This document shows positions 26,721 through 35,106 of a stretch of 64,000 bases of DNA, piece by piece. The first letter of the stretch is position 1; each line of letters opens with the position of its first letter. Position numbers and translations under genes: made by a program. The DNA comes from JANQPD01 sp963715655 (GTDB lineage: Bacteria > Bacteroidota > Bacteroidia > Flavobacteriales > Schleiferiaceae). The notes below the pieces were generated by a model, which was given only the letters and a program-made list of their open reading frames with translations, had not been told where the DNA came from and did not search any database. The DNA lies in assembly GCA_963715655.1 (NCBI GenBank), contig OY970262.1, positions 2,728,001 to 2,792,000 on the forward strand, in the 5' to 3' direction.

Positions 26721-26750
26721 AAAACGGTCAACTTATATTAGGGAATGACA
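26721..26750. repeat. Right terminal inverted repeat of the IS3 element
   Basis: This 30-base end pairs with 25320-25349 at 22 of 30 positions and lies 15 bases upstream of the OrfA start. Confidence 0.75.
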
Positions 26751-26758
26751 TGACGAAA

Positions 26759-27034
26759 GTTAGCTACATTAAGCGTATCAATCAATTGCCGCTCTTATGC
26801 AGCTGCTTTGCGACTTTGCGACTTTGCGAGATAAAAGTTAAAAGTTGAAAGTTAGCTACACCAAACCCATCAGTCAATTGCCGCTCTTATGCAGCTGCTT
26901 TGCGACTTTGCGAGATACATTTCTATAATTCAAAAGTTAAAAGTTAGCTACACAAAGCGCATCAATCAATTGCCGCTCTTTTGCAGCTGCTTTGCGACTT
27001 TGCGACTTTGCGAGATACATTTCTAAAAGTTAAA
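26759..27034. repeat. Three tandem 92-bp repeats beside the IS3 element
   Basis: The anchor GTTAGCTACA recurs at 26759, 26851 and 26943, an exact 92-base period. Each unit holds a near-identical stretch (ATCAATTGCCGCTCTT, GCAGCTGC, then one or two GACTTTGC iterations) and ends in iterated AAAAGTT heptads. No coding potential is seen. The block fills the gap between the IS end and the DUF1599 gene. Confidence 0.85.
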
Positions 27035-27093
27035 AGTTAAAATCATAAGGAATACTAACGATTAACCGATAACGAATGATGATTGACTTTAAA

Positions 27094-27633
27094 CTATTCC
27101 TCTCCCATTTTAATAAGTGCAAATACGGAGTAATTTATCATATCAAAATAATTTGCGTCAATTCCTTCACTTACTAAAGTTGCGCCTTTATTATCTTCAA
27201 TTTGCTTTATACGCAGTAGTTTTTGTAAAATCAAATCTGTTAAAGAACTTATGCGCATTTCGCGCCATGCTTCGCCATAATCATGATTTTTACGCTCCAT
27301 CAATGCTTTGGCTTCATTCGCAAATTTTTCAAAAAGTATATCAGCCGCTTCCGCTGTAATGTCGGGTTGCTCCACTACTCCTTTCTCCAATTGTATTAAA
27401 GCAATTATAGAATAGTTTAACACACCAATAAATTCACCCTCAATACCATCGGCCACCTGTTGCACACCTTTATTTTCTATGCTTCTTATGCGCTGCGCCT
27501 TAATATAAATTTGATCCGTAAGGCTTGGCAAGCGTAAAATCCGCCATGCCGCGCCATAATCTTTCATTTTGTTATTAAATAAAGTACGGCAGTTGGAAAT
27601 CACTGCATCAAATTGTGCTGAAGTATTGCTCAT
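27094..27633 (-). CDS. DUF1599 protein with two tandem copies of the domain
   Basis: The 179-residue protein is an internal duplication. Residues about 10-85 (NNKMKDYGAAWRILRLPSL ... RIRSIENKG ... IGVLNYSIIALIQ) align closely to about 105-179 (ERKNHDYGEAWREMRISSL ... RIKQIEDNKG ... FDMINYSVFALIK). This is DUF1599, which I recall being linked to nucleotide-modification proteins; no activity is established here. It is divergent from folP, with 23 bases between the starts, which suggests a shared folate or nucleotide context. Confidence 0.85.
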   Translation of the reverse strand: MSNTSAQFDAVISNCRTLFNNKMKDYGAAWRILRLPSLTDQIYIKAQRIRSIENKGVQQVADGIEGEFIGVLNYSIIALIQLEKGVVEQPDITAEAADILFEKFANEAKALMERKNHDYGEAWREMRISSLTDLILQKLLRIKQIEDNKGATLVSEGIDANYFDMINYSVFALIKMGEE

Positions 27634-27656
27634 TATAATAATTTAGCGGCTTAGCT

Positions 27657-28547
27657 ATGAAAAACGTGCAAGTGGCCAGTAAAACAGATGCCGAAGGTAG
27701 TACACCAAAAGCAAATTTTACCCTAAATGTAGGAGGTAAGTTGTTAACGCTTGATACGCCCAAAGTGATGGGAATTTTGAACGTAACACCAAACTCTTTT
27801 TACGATGGTGGAAAATTTAACAGTATTAACGCTGCCTTAAGACAGTGTGAAAAAATGCTAACCGATGGAGCTACCTTTATTGATGTTGGCGCGAATAGTA
27901 CCAAACCCGGTGCGGAAATATTATCTCCCGAAAAGGAACAAGTACAATTATTACCCATTTTAAAAGCATTACTAAAGGAGTTTCCCAAGGCGTATTTTTC
28001 GATAGACACCTTTAACAGCAGCACCGCTAAATTTTCCATAGAACTTGGTGCGCACATGATAAATGATGTGAGTGCCGGAAATTTGGACAGTGCTATGTTT
28101 CAAACGATTGCCAATTTAAAAGTTCCGTATGTAGCCATGCACATGCAGGGAAACCCGCTTAATATGCAGGAGAAACCAACCTACCAAAATGTAACGCAAG
28201 AAATTCTGCTTAATTTATCACAAAAAGTTGCGGTGCTGCACAGTTTAGGTGTTAACGACATACTTTTAGACCCGGGTTTTGGTTTTGGCAAAACACTTGA
28301 GCACAATTATACTTTGTTACAGCAGCTACACCGTTTTCATATTTTAGAAAAGCCGCTTTTAGTGGGCGTAAGCCGAAAAGGTATGATTTACAAATTGTTG
28401 CAAACATCAAAAGAAGAAGCCTTGATGGGCACCACGGTTGTAAATACACTAGCCTTGCTTAAAGGTGCACACATTCTGCGCGTACATGATGTTAAAGAAG
28501 CCATGGAAGCCATCAAAATTGTACATTACACCCAAAATTTACGCTAA
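27657..28547 (+). CDS. folP: Dihydropteroate synthase
   Basis: The 296-residue enzyme condenses 6-hydroxymethyl-dihydropterin pyrophosphate with p-aminobenzoate in folate synthesis. The TIM barrel signatures are present: MGILNVTPNSFYDGG (near residue 40), DVGANSTKPGAE, the DTF segment, DPGFGFGKT and GVSRKGMI. The first 20 residues are a family-atypical polar extension, so a later start is possible. Its stop overlaps the cdaA start (TAATG), a folP-cdaA arrangement found in many Bacteroidota. Confidence 0.94.
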   Translation: MKNVQVASKTDAEGSTPKANFTLNVGGKLLTLDTPKVMGILNVTPNSFYDGGKFNSINAALRQCEKMLTDGATFIDVGANSTKPGAEILSPEKEQVQLLPILKALLKEFPKAYFSIDTFNSSTAKFSIELGAHMINDVSAGNLDSAMFQTIANLKVPYVAMHMQGNPLNMQEKPTYQNVTQEILLNLSQKVAVLHSLGVNDILLDPGFGFGKTLEHNYTLLQQLHRFHILEKPLLVGVSRKGMIYKLLQTSKEEALMGTTVVNTLALLKGAHILRVHDVKEAMEAIKIVHYTQNLR

Positions 28548-29329
28548 TGCCCTTGTCTTTTTTAGACATTTCTATTTTAGATATCATCGATATTTTTCTG
28601 GTAGCTTTTCTGCTTTACCAAATTTATCGCTTAGTAAAAGGTACCGTGGCCATCAATATTTTTATTGGAGTAGCCGCCATCTTTTTAATTTGGAAATTAG
28701 TACAAGCCCTTCAAATGGAGGTGCTAAGTTTAATTTTAGGAAACTTTATTGGCGTTGGTGTAATTGCCTTAGTTATTGTTTTTCAGCAAGAAATTAGGCG
28801 TTTTTTATTGGTAATTGGCTCTACCAACTTTACCAGTAAGCGTATTTTTTTAAAGCAGTTAAAATGGCTACGCGATGAAAATGAGGAAGAAATTGGTTTT
28901 AGCGAAATTGTGCTGGCATGCAAGGAGATGGGGCAAACGAAAACAGGAGCGCTAATGGTGATTGAACGAAAATCCAAACTTGGTTTTTATAGCAATACAG
29001 GTACAAAAATTGGCGGTACGCTTAGTACTGCCTTGCTACTCACTATCTTTAAAAAGAATAGCCCTTTGCATGATGGAGCCGTTATTGTAAGCGGATCTAA
29101 AATAATGGCAGCCGGTTGCATACTTCCGGTAACGGAAAAACCAAATGTACCCACCCGTTTTGGATTACGCCACCGTGCGGCTATGGGTGTAGCTGAAAAA
29201 ACCGATGCTTTAGCCTTAATTGTTTCCGAAGAAACCGGAGATATTTCTATCTCTAGTGGAGAAAAATTTATTAATAAAATTGAAATAGATCAGCTAGAAA
29301 GTAAGTTGCGCAGCTTGCTAGATAATTAA
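28547..29329 (+). CDS. cdaA: Membrane diadenylate cyclase CdaA (DisA_N domain)
   Basis: The 260-residue protein has three N-terminal hydrophobic helices (about 8-90) and a diadenylate cyclase domain with DGA (176-178) and RHR (208-210), the two catalytic motifs. It makes c-di-AMP from two ATP. The start overlaps the folP stop by one base. Its 3' end overlaps the convergent K+ channel gene by four bases, which is notable because c-di-AMP controls potassium uptake in other bacteria. Confidence 0.94.
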   Translation: MPLSFLDISILDIIDIFLVAFLLYQIYRLVKGTVAINIFIGVAAIFLIWKLVQALQMEVLSLILGNFIGVGVIALVIVFQQEIRRFLLVIGSTNFTSKRIFLKQLKWLRDENEEEIGFSEIVLACKEMGQTKTGALMVIERKSKLGFYSNTGTKIGGTLSTALLLTIFKKNSPLHDGAVIVSGSKIMAAGCILPVTEKPNVPTRFGLRHRAAMGVAEKTDALALIVSEETGDISISSGEKFINKIEIDQLESKLRSLLDN

Positions 29330-30246
29330 AGCTCCTCACTTTCTAAAAACGCGTCAATTTTATCTAAATCCATCACCGTGTCTCCCAATTCATTGGTACC
29401 ATAAGCAGCTACAAACTTGGCGCCTTCTTTTATTTCTTCAAAGGTGTAAGAGTAGCGGGCGCGCACCGTTTGATTGAAAGTAGAGTCATACGCCCTAATT
29501 AAAATCAAAATTTCTAAATCCTTATTCATTAAATTATTTCCATCGGCATCGCACAGTGGACTATCTGCATTTATACGATGTACAATGCGCCAGTTTAAAG
29601 GAAAAAATCGAATGGAAGGCACAACCAAATCAAGATTATAAAATTCCCGTTCATACGTTTCGCCACGCTTTATTACCACTTTGGCCATTACGGTGGCCTC
29701 CAAATCCATTAAAATGTGATTTTTGGTGTTTACCACTTGAAAATGCAATTCTTTTTGCCCTTTATTATTTACAAAAAGTGCAGTTTTACTAAAACGTAAA
29801 GAATGTTGCGGTTTTGAAAACCGTCCATAAAGCAAACCGGTGGCCAAGGCAAAACCCATTAAACCAATCATGGCTTCTAAAGTGGCAATAATATTGGTGG
29901 TCATTCCAGTGGGCGAAATACTGCCATAACCCACGGTGGTAAAGGTTTGTACGCTAAAAAAGAAACAGTTTAAAAAGGCATCTAAGCCATAAACTTCCTC
30001 TAAACCCGAAAGATTTTCTATGCCCGCTAGTAAATATAAGCCTGCAAAAAAACTGTTAAACACCAAGTAAAAAGCAAACACCCACAAACTAAACTTCATC
30101 CAGCCAATGGCAATTAAGTATTGATACAAACTTTGCTTAGCCGCGCCCAATTTAATTACGTTAAAGGAGCCATCTTTATTTATAACGCGCTTGGTTTCAG
30201 AGGTGTATTTTTCTCCAAAACCCGTTTGATTTGTTTTTCTTGCCAT
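29326..30246 (-). CDS. Inward-rectifier-type potassium channel (KirBac-like)
   Basis: The ATG at 30246 (MARKTNQTGFG) gives 306 residues; an in-frame extension to 30306 would overlap comEC and adds a non-homologous leader. Two membrane helices flank the pore helix and selectivity filter TVGYG (104-108). The C-terminal half is the beta-rich Kir cytoplasmic domain (RFSKTALFVNNKGQKELHFQ, then VVPSIRFFPLNWRIVHRI). It carries K+ across the inner membrane. It is convergent with cdaA, with overlapping stop codons. Confidence 0.93.
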   Translation of the reverse strand: MARKTNQTGFGEKYTSETKRVINKDGSFNVIKLGAAKQSLYQYLIAIGWMKFSLWVFAFYLVFNSFFAGLYLLAGIENLSGLEEVYGLDAFLNCFFFSVQTFTTVGYGSISPTGMTTNIIATLEAMIGLMGFALATGLLYGRFSKPQHSLRFSKTALFVNNKGQKELHFQVVNTKNHILMDLEATVMAKVVIKRGETYEREFYNLDLVVPSIRFFPLNWRIVHRINADSPLCDADGNNLMNKDLEILILIRAYDSTFNQTVRARYSYTFEEIKEGAKFVAAYGTNELGDTVMDLDKIDAFLESEEL

Positions 30247-30278
30247 AGTATAGTGGCGTAAAAATAGAGTAAAAGCAT

Positions 30279-32333
30279 TTACCTGAAAGCCCAGCGATGC
30301 TGCCACGCCCCATCCTTTTTGGTATCAATTATTTTTACATTATTTGCTTGCGCCCATTTTTTCCACGCTTCTATATCCTTAGCATACAAGGCGTTTCCTA
30401 AAATTATTCCCGTGCTAGGCGCTGTTTCCATATTACTTTCCAAAGGTTGGGTAATAAACCAATAATCAGCTTGTGCCCCATTAGCCGGATTTTTAGCAAT
30501 CCGTACATTTCCAAATTGCCAATTACCTCCCTTTACATAAATATCTTCAGCATTAAATACGGTATCAAACGGCAGATAAAATACCTGCTTGGCATTGCTA
30601 GCCCACCAATGGTGTTTGGCATGAAAAGTAAGTTTTCCATCATTTTGCAGCAGGCTTATATCTCCTAAAAAGTACAATCGGTGCGCTTGCCTAAAACCTA
30701 TGGCATCTTGATTTTTGATGCTGTAAAACGTGAGTTCATTAGTATTGCCCAAGGTGTAATTTTCCCAAATTTGGTAGCCCTGTAAACTTAAAGCGATAGA
30801 TAGAGAAATTATTAACCATTTAAACTTTTTTGTAAAAATGTAGTGAAAGGTGAAACCTATCAGCAGGTAAAAAAGCACCAACTCCAATCTGGAGATATGT
30901 ATTTGCTCAAAGAGAAAAACATCCCATTTTTCAACAGCAGAAACACCCGCATTCATTAAACCTAAAAACCAACTGTACGCTGCAATTAACCAAGAAAGGG
31001 GTTGAAAAATTACGCTAATAAATAACAGGAAAAGCCCAAGATACATTAAGATAGTAACCAGCGGAATTACAATTAAATTAGACACTAAAAACAAACCCGG
31101 AAACTGATGAAAATAATACAATCCTAACGGAAAAGTGGCAATTTGTGCAGCAATGGAAACGGTGGTAATAGCCCAAATTTGCCGTAACAGCCATGTTGGC
31201 GGGTGTATTAATTTTTGAAATTTTGGCTGAAGCCAAACAATTCCAAAAACGGCCAAATAACTGAGCTGAAAACCAACTTCAAACAAATAGGTTGGTTTTA
31301 TGCATAGTAAAAAAAGAGCCGAAACCAGTAATGTATTGTAAATAGAAGTATTTCGCTGAAAAGCTAGGCCAAAGGCAACAAAGCTAAACATGGTACTAGC
31401 GCGCACTACTGAAGGACTTAATCCCGTAAGGCACGCATACGCCCAAAGTGCAAAAATGAGTATCAAAGATTTCACTAATTTTTCTCGTTTGCGCCTCAAA
31501 AAAAACAGTAATTTTTCTAACACTAAATACACAATACCGATATGTAAACCACTAACTGCCAGCACGTGCATTGCACCTACGGCTGAATAAGCTTTCAGTA
31601 AATCAGCATCTACATCATTGCGATAGCCTAGTAGTAATGCTTTGCTAATTTGCGTTTGTTTAGGTGGTAAATTCCACGCATCAATTTGTGCTAAAAGCGT
31701 TGCGCGATAATGAGTAACGCGCGCTAAAAAACTGGTGGAATCTGAGGTTTGCTTTTTGCGATTGTCTAAACCAATATAACCGCTAACATATACTGCACGT
31801 AGGTTTAAGTAATTCTTGTAATCAAACTCGTAAGGATTTTGCGGAGCCTGTAAAACGTTGAGGCTGCCTGTGTATATAAAAACATCACCAAAAGCTAGCG
31901 TAGCGGGGTTTAGCGAATCTTTTTCAAAATATAAAAGTGCCTTTGTAGTGAGTTTTATTGACGAATCAAGTCTTGTAATTTTTGCTTCAGTGCGGTATGC
32001 GTAACCTTTATCAATGGGCGATTGAGTAAGCTGAAGCCGATAAACACCCTTTTTTGTAAAGCTGCTAATAGCAGGCACGTGCGCTTGCCGCTGATACATT
32101 TGACTGCACCAAGCACCTAAACCAAAACAGAGCAACAAAACAGAAATACCAAAAAACACGCGTGTTTGGTGTTTAAAGAAAAGGAGATTTACAGAGAATA
32201 ACAAGAATAGCAAAAAGGCAAAGGCAGTAAAAACAGCTATGTAACTTATGGGGATTACGTAAAAGTTGGTAAGTAATATACCTGTGCAAAAAACTAAAAA
32301 AATTCTAAAAAGAGGGTAACGTTGCCACAGCAT
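30279..32333 (-). CDS. comEC: ComEC/Rec2 family DNA-uptake channel protein
   Basis: The 684-residue polytopic protein has an N-terminal DUF4131-like OB-fold part (about 60-200) and the ComEC competence domain with the signature MHVLAVSGLHIGIVY (about 240-255) and ARASTMFS-like motif. About eleven hydrophobic helices follow. The last 170 residues are soluble but lack the HXHXDH motif of the metallo-beta-lactamase-like nuclease domain found in longer ComEC proteins. Role: transport of single-stranded DNA in natural transformation. No other competence gene is nearby. Confidence 0.88.
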   Translation of the reverse strand: MLWQRYPLFRIFLVFCTGILLTNFYVIPISYIAVFTAFAFLLFLLFSVNLLFFKHQTRVFFGISVLLLCFGLGAWCSQMYQRQAHVPAISSFTKKGVYRLQLTQSPIDKGYAYRTEAKITRLDSSIKLTTKALLYFEKDSLNPATLAFGDVFIYTGSLNVLQAPQNPYEFDYKNYLNLRAVYVSGYIGLDNRKKQTSDSTSFLARVTHYRATLLAQIDAWNLPPKQTQISKALLLGYRNDVDADLLKAYSAVGAMHVLAVSGLHIGIVYLVLEKLLFFLRRKREKLVKSLILIFALWAYACLTGLSPSVVRASTMFSFVAFGLAFQRNTSIYNTLLVSALFLLCIKPTYLFEVGFQLSYLAVFGIVWLQPKFQKLIHPPTWLLRQIWAITTVSIAAQIATFPLGLYYFHQFPGLFLVSNLIVIPLVTILMYLGLFLLFISVIFQPLSWLIAAYSWFLGLMNAGVSAVEKWDVFLFEQIHISRLELVLFYLLIGFTFHYIFTKKFKWLIISLSIALSLQGYQIWENYTLGNTNELTFYSIKNQDAIGFRQAHRLYFLGDISLLQNDGKLTFHAKHHWWASNAKQVFYLPFDTVFNAEDIYVKGGNWQFGNVRIAKNPANGAQADYWFITQPLESNMETAPSTGIILGNALYAKDIEAWKKWAQANNVKIIDTKKDGAWQHRWAFR

Positions 32334-32400
32334 GGTAATAGGTTTGAGCCATAAACTTACTACTTTTCAGTTAATTACAACTCAAAAACCTACAATTACT

Positions 32401-33870
32401 TTAGTCTATAATGAAACCCGAAGGGTACGTATTAATTTTTTTGTTAGGAAAAAGCGATGAAATTTCCGACACGGGTATTAAGTATGGCCGCCAATTTATT
32501 TGATTTACATAAAGTAATTGAGCACTACCATTTATAATTTCTCTTTGCATTTTATCAATTTCTTCTTCATAGCGAGCGCTCATTTGCTTGCTATTCGCCT
32601 CTTCCCTTCTTGGTAAATAGGTGGGGTTTTGAAATCCATATAGAAGTAAAAAATCTGGTGCGTTGCTGTAAGTAACTTTACTTTTAGAAACAGCGCTTTT
32701 GGTTAAAACCTCTAAATTTTGATACGCTTGCCCATTGTAGCCGTTACCAAAAAGAAAATGTTGACGCCAAACAGGCACTGCCGTAACTAAAATACCCAAT
32801 AATAAAAGCATGGCTAAACCAATAGAAAAAGACGCGGAGTAAACTGTTTTAAAGCGAAACAAATACCCTATTAATAACAGCAAAAACGGATAAAGTGGCG
32901 CAAGCATTCTATCATTTAAAGGCGTATAAGCATCTAAAAATGAAATAGAAAACAGTAGGAATAAAAGGTATGTCCCAATAGAAAGCCATAACAACTGCCT
33001 AGTTTTTGTTTTTTGCTCACTCGGCTGAAAATTGCTTCCCTTAAAGGTTATTAATCTTACCATACAAAGCAACGATAACAGAAAAAGTAGCCACCCCCAC
33101 TTTTGCGGATAAAACCAATGATATATGGTTTTGATACCGTTTAGAATGGTTTTAGAATCTACAAGATGCAGCACAAACGGACGATCAATACCCTCTTGCT
33201 TAAAACTGTAAGCGTATGTAAACCAATACATTAAACACATAGCAATGGGTAGTACAAAGAGGGAAATTGTTTTCAATTTTAATTTCCCGCCTTTAGTATG
33301 GTAAAATAACCAAAGGCAAAAGCCGGCAATAAATCCTACTCCTGCATAGCGCGTAAGCAAGCTTAATCCGGCAAAAATTCCTGCAAATAGTACGTATTTA
33401 AAGGCTTTATTTTTTTGAAATTGAAATAGAAAGAACAAACATGCTAATAGCAGCACTATATACAAACCTTCCGTCCACATAAACAGAAACAGCTCATTGA
33501 GACGCGCCAATAAAAGCAATGAACCTAAAATAATTTGTGTTATAAGAGAAAATTTTAACTGCCTACAGAGTGCTAAAAAAACAATAATAAAGGCAGTAAA
33601 GCACAAAGCATTAAAGGCTAAAGCAGCCTCTTGAATCGTTATCGCAAAAACCGTGGTGAAGATGGCTAAAATAACAGAATACAATGGTGGCCAATGGTTT
33701 ATAAAAGAACCTTGATAATCAATATAGCCTTTTCCTTCGGCTAAACTCTTGGCACCATCTAAAAAATAAACTGAATCTGTAGTAATACCAACACCATAAT
33801 TTTTAGTGATGGAAAGAAAAAAAATCAAAGCCGCTAATGCAAATAAAAAATACAATTGCCTATTTCTCAT
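32401..33870 (-). CDS. GT39-like polytopic glycosyltransferase
   Basis: The 489-residue protein has about eleven hydrophobic helices and, in the first periplasmic loop, the acidic/aromatic region typical of polyprenyl-phosphate-sugar-using C-type transferases (TTDSVYFLDGAKSLAEGKGY, then NHWPPLYS). This layout fits the ArnT/PMT-like glycosyltransferase 39 group. The acceptor and sugar cannot be told; lpxB is nearby, so an envelope glycolipid is possible. It lies in a reverse-strand stretch with SpoIID and lpxB, with spacers of about 60 bases. Confidence 0.75.
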   Translation of the reverse strand: MRNRQLYFLFALAALIFFLSITKNYGVGITTDSVYFLDGAKSLAEGKGYIDYQGSFINHWPPLYSVILAIFTTVFAITIQEAALAFNALCFTAFIIVFLALCRQLKFSLITQIILGSLLLLARLNELFLFMWTEGLYIVLLLACLFFLFQFQKNKAFKYVLFAGIFAGLSLLTRYAGVGFIAGFCLWLFYHTKGGKLKLKTISLFVLPIAMCLMYWFTYAYSFKQEGIDRPFVLHLVDSKTILNGIKTIYHWFYPQKWGWLLFLLSLLCMVRLITFKGSNFQPSEQKTKTRQLLWLSIGTYLLFLLFSISFLDAYTPLNDRMLAPLYPFLLLLIGYLFRFKTVYSASFSIGLAMLLLLGILVTAVPVWRQHFLFGNGYNGQAYQNLEVLTKSAVSKSKVTYSNAPDFLLLYGFQNPTYLPRREEANSKQMSARYEEEIDKMQREIINGSAQLLYVNQINWRPYLIPVSEISSLFPNKKINTYPSGFIID

Positions 33871-33930
33871 TGGTCATTTATTAGCGTTAGGCTAAAAGTG
33901 TATTACCTTAATGGATCTTTTAAATTGATG

Positions 33931-35106
33931 CTAATTTGGCAGCAAACGATCTACCGATTCTAAATCCACACAGTCAAAGTAAAACTTTAAAATAGCGCGG
34001 TAGGAATATCCTCTGCGGCTCATTTCAATGGCGCCATCTTGCGACAAGCCAACACCATGACCATATCCGCGTCCAGTTAATATCACCGTTCCGTTCTTTT
34101 CTTCGATGGTAAAATAGGTGCTTCGCAAATTAAAATGCGTACGCAAATGGGTTAGCTTTAGGCGCTTGTTGGCAAAAGTAAAATATGGTTCCCTTCCATT
34201 TTTTTGATCAAATTCCTGCAAAGCTTTTCTAAAACTAGCGGTATTCGCAACCTTCATGTCGCGCGCAGCATAGCTGTAAAAGCGATCCGCTGAAATTTCA
34301 CGCTTCCATTCATAGCTGCCCACGCCAATACTAAAACTATCAGTTTTTGATTTTAAATAATCTACACTGGTAAGCCACGCATCTTCTGCATTGGTGGTAA
34401 TACCACCACTATTTGCATGAAAAACCCCTAAAATTGGCTCGCAACTGGCCGTTACAATTATGGTATCCGTAGTAGCTTTTACGGCCTCTTTAATTAAAGC
34501 TGCATTGGTGTAGCGTGCTTTAGAAAAATACACCTGAGAGGTAACATCATCTTTTAAATTATACCCTTCGCTTATATGCTTATTTATATTTTTTAAAGCA
34601 AACGTTCTGGCTAAAACTGCTTGTGCTTTAAAAAACTCCGGCTCTTCCACATGGCCTCCCTCGCTTTCCACTACTCCCGCTACATACTGTTCTATATCCA
34701 CAATATTTACCATCTGTATCAAACCACCAATTACGCGCATTTGAATATTTCCATGATAGGTACGTCCACGTCCGTTTACCGTTACCCTATACTCTCGCAT
34801 AGGATCTGTACCAACCATCTGCAAAGCATAATAAGCGCCCAAACTTATTTCTCCGCGTTTTACATTAATATGCTTTACACCTATTTTAAACTCAAGTGCT
34901 CTATTTTTCTCCGCTTGAAAAACACTATAAATCGTATCAATTACTTTAAGATTTTCATTGTATCCCACCAAATAATAGGTACCGGTATCGGGGGTAATGA
35001 TGGTAGATTTTATCCTTTCATTGCTGTAAATACGCACCTTTACATCAATAGCGTACAAGCCTTGAGCAAATAATAACAGCGCTATAATGGTGTAAATCCT
35101 GCTCAT
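33931..35106 (-). CDS. SpoIID/LytB domain protein (amidase-enhancer family)
   Basis: The 391-residue protein has a signal peptide (about 1-19) and a SpoIID domain: VDIEQYVAGVVESEGG, a QAVLARTFALKN segment, VFHANSGGIT and the C-terminal GRGYGHGVGLSQDGA. SpoIID-type proteins cleave or modify peptidoglycan glycan strands. In Bacteroidota they are probably exported and act on the cell wall. Its start overlaps the lpxB stop by four bases (ATGA). Confidence 0.9.
   Translation of the reverse strand: MSRIYTIIALLLFAQGLYAIDVKVRIYSNERIKSTIITPDTGTYYLVGYNENLKVIDTIYSVFQAEKNRALEFKIGVKHINVKRGEISLGAYYALQMVGTDPMREYRVTVNGRGRTYHGNIQMRVIGGLIQMVNIVDIEQYVAGVVESEGGHVEEPEFFKAQAVLARTFALKNINKHISEGYNLKDDVTSQVYFSKARYTNAALIKEAVKATTDTIIVTASCEPILGVFHANSGGITTNAEDAWLTSVDYLKSKTDSFSIGVGSYEWKREISADRFYSYAARDMKVANTASFRKALQEFDQKNGREPYFTFANKRLKLTHLRTHFNLRSTYFTIEEKNGTVILTGRGYGHGVGLSQDGAIEMSRRGYSYRAILKFYFDCVDLESVDRLLPN

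Larger units (their letters stand above)
25320..26750 (-). mobile_element. Intact-looking IS3-family insertion sequence
   Basis: The element is about 1431 bp. Both ends carry imperfect inverted repeats of about 30 bp (25320-25349 and 26721-26750; 22 of 30 positions match, outer motif TTCCCTAA, inner motif GTTGACCG). It encodes OrfA and OrfB in the -1 frame relation usual for IS3, with an A8 slippery run. I could not find an unambiguous target duplication. GAAAGTT occurs on both sides (25314-25320 and 26755-26761), but it is abundant in the flanking repeats. A high copy number elsewhere would support recent activity. Confidence 0.88.

Noticed and set aside
25314..26761. GAAAGTT as a 7-bp target duplication of the IS3 element
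   Set aside because: IS3 elements usually make 3-4 bp duplications, the motif does not abut the inferred right end, and AAAGTT heptads are abundant in the flanking repeats.
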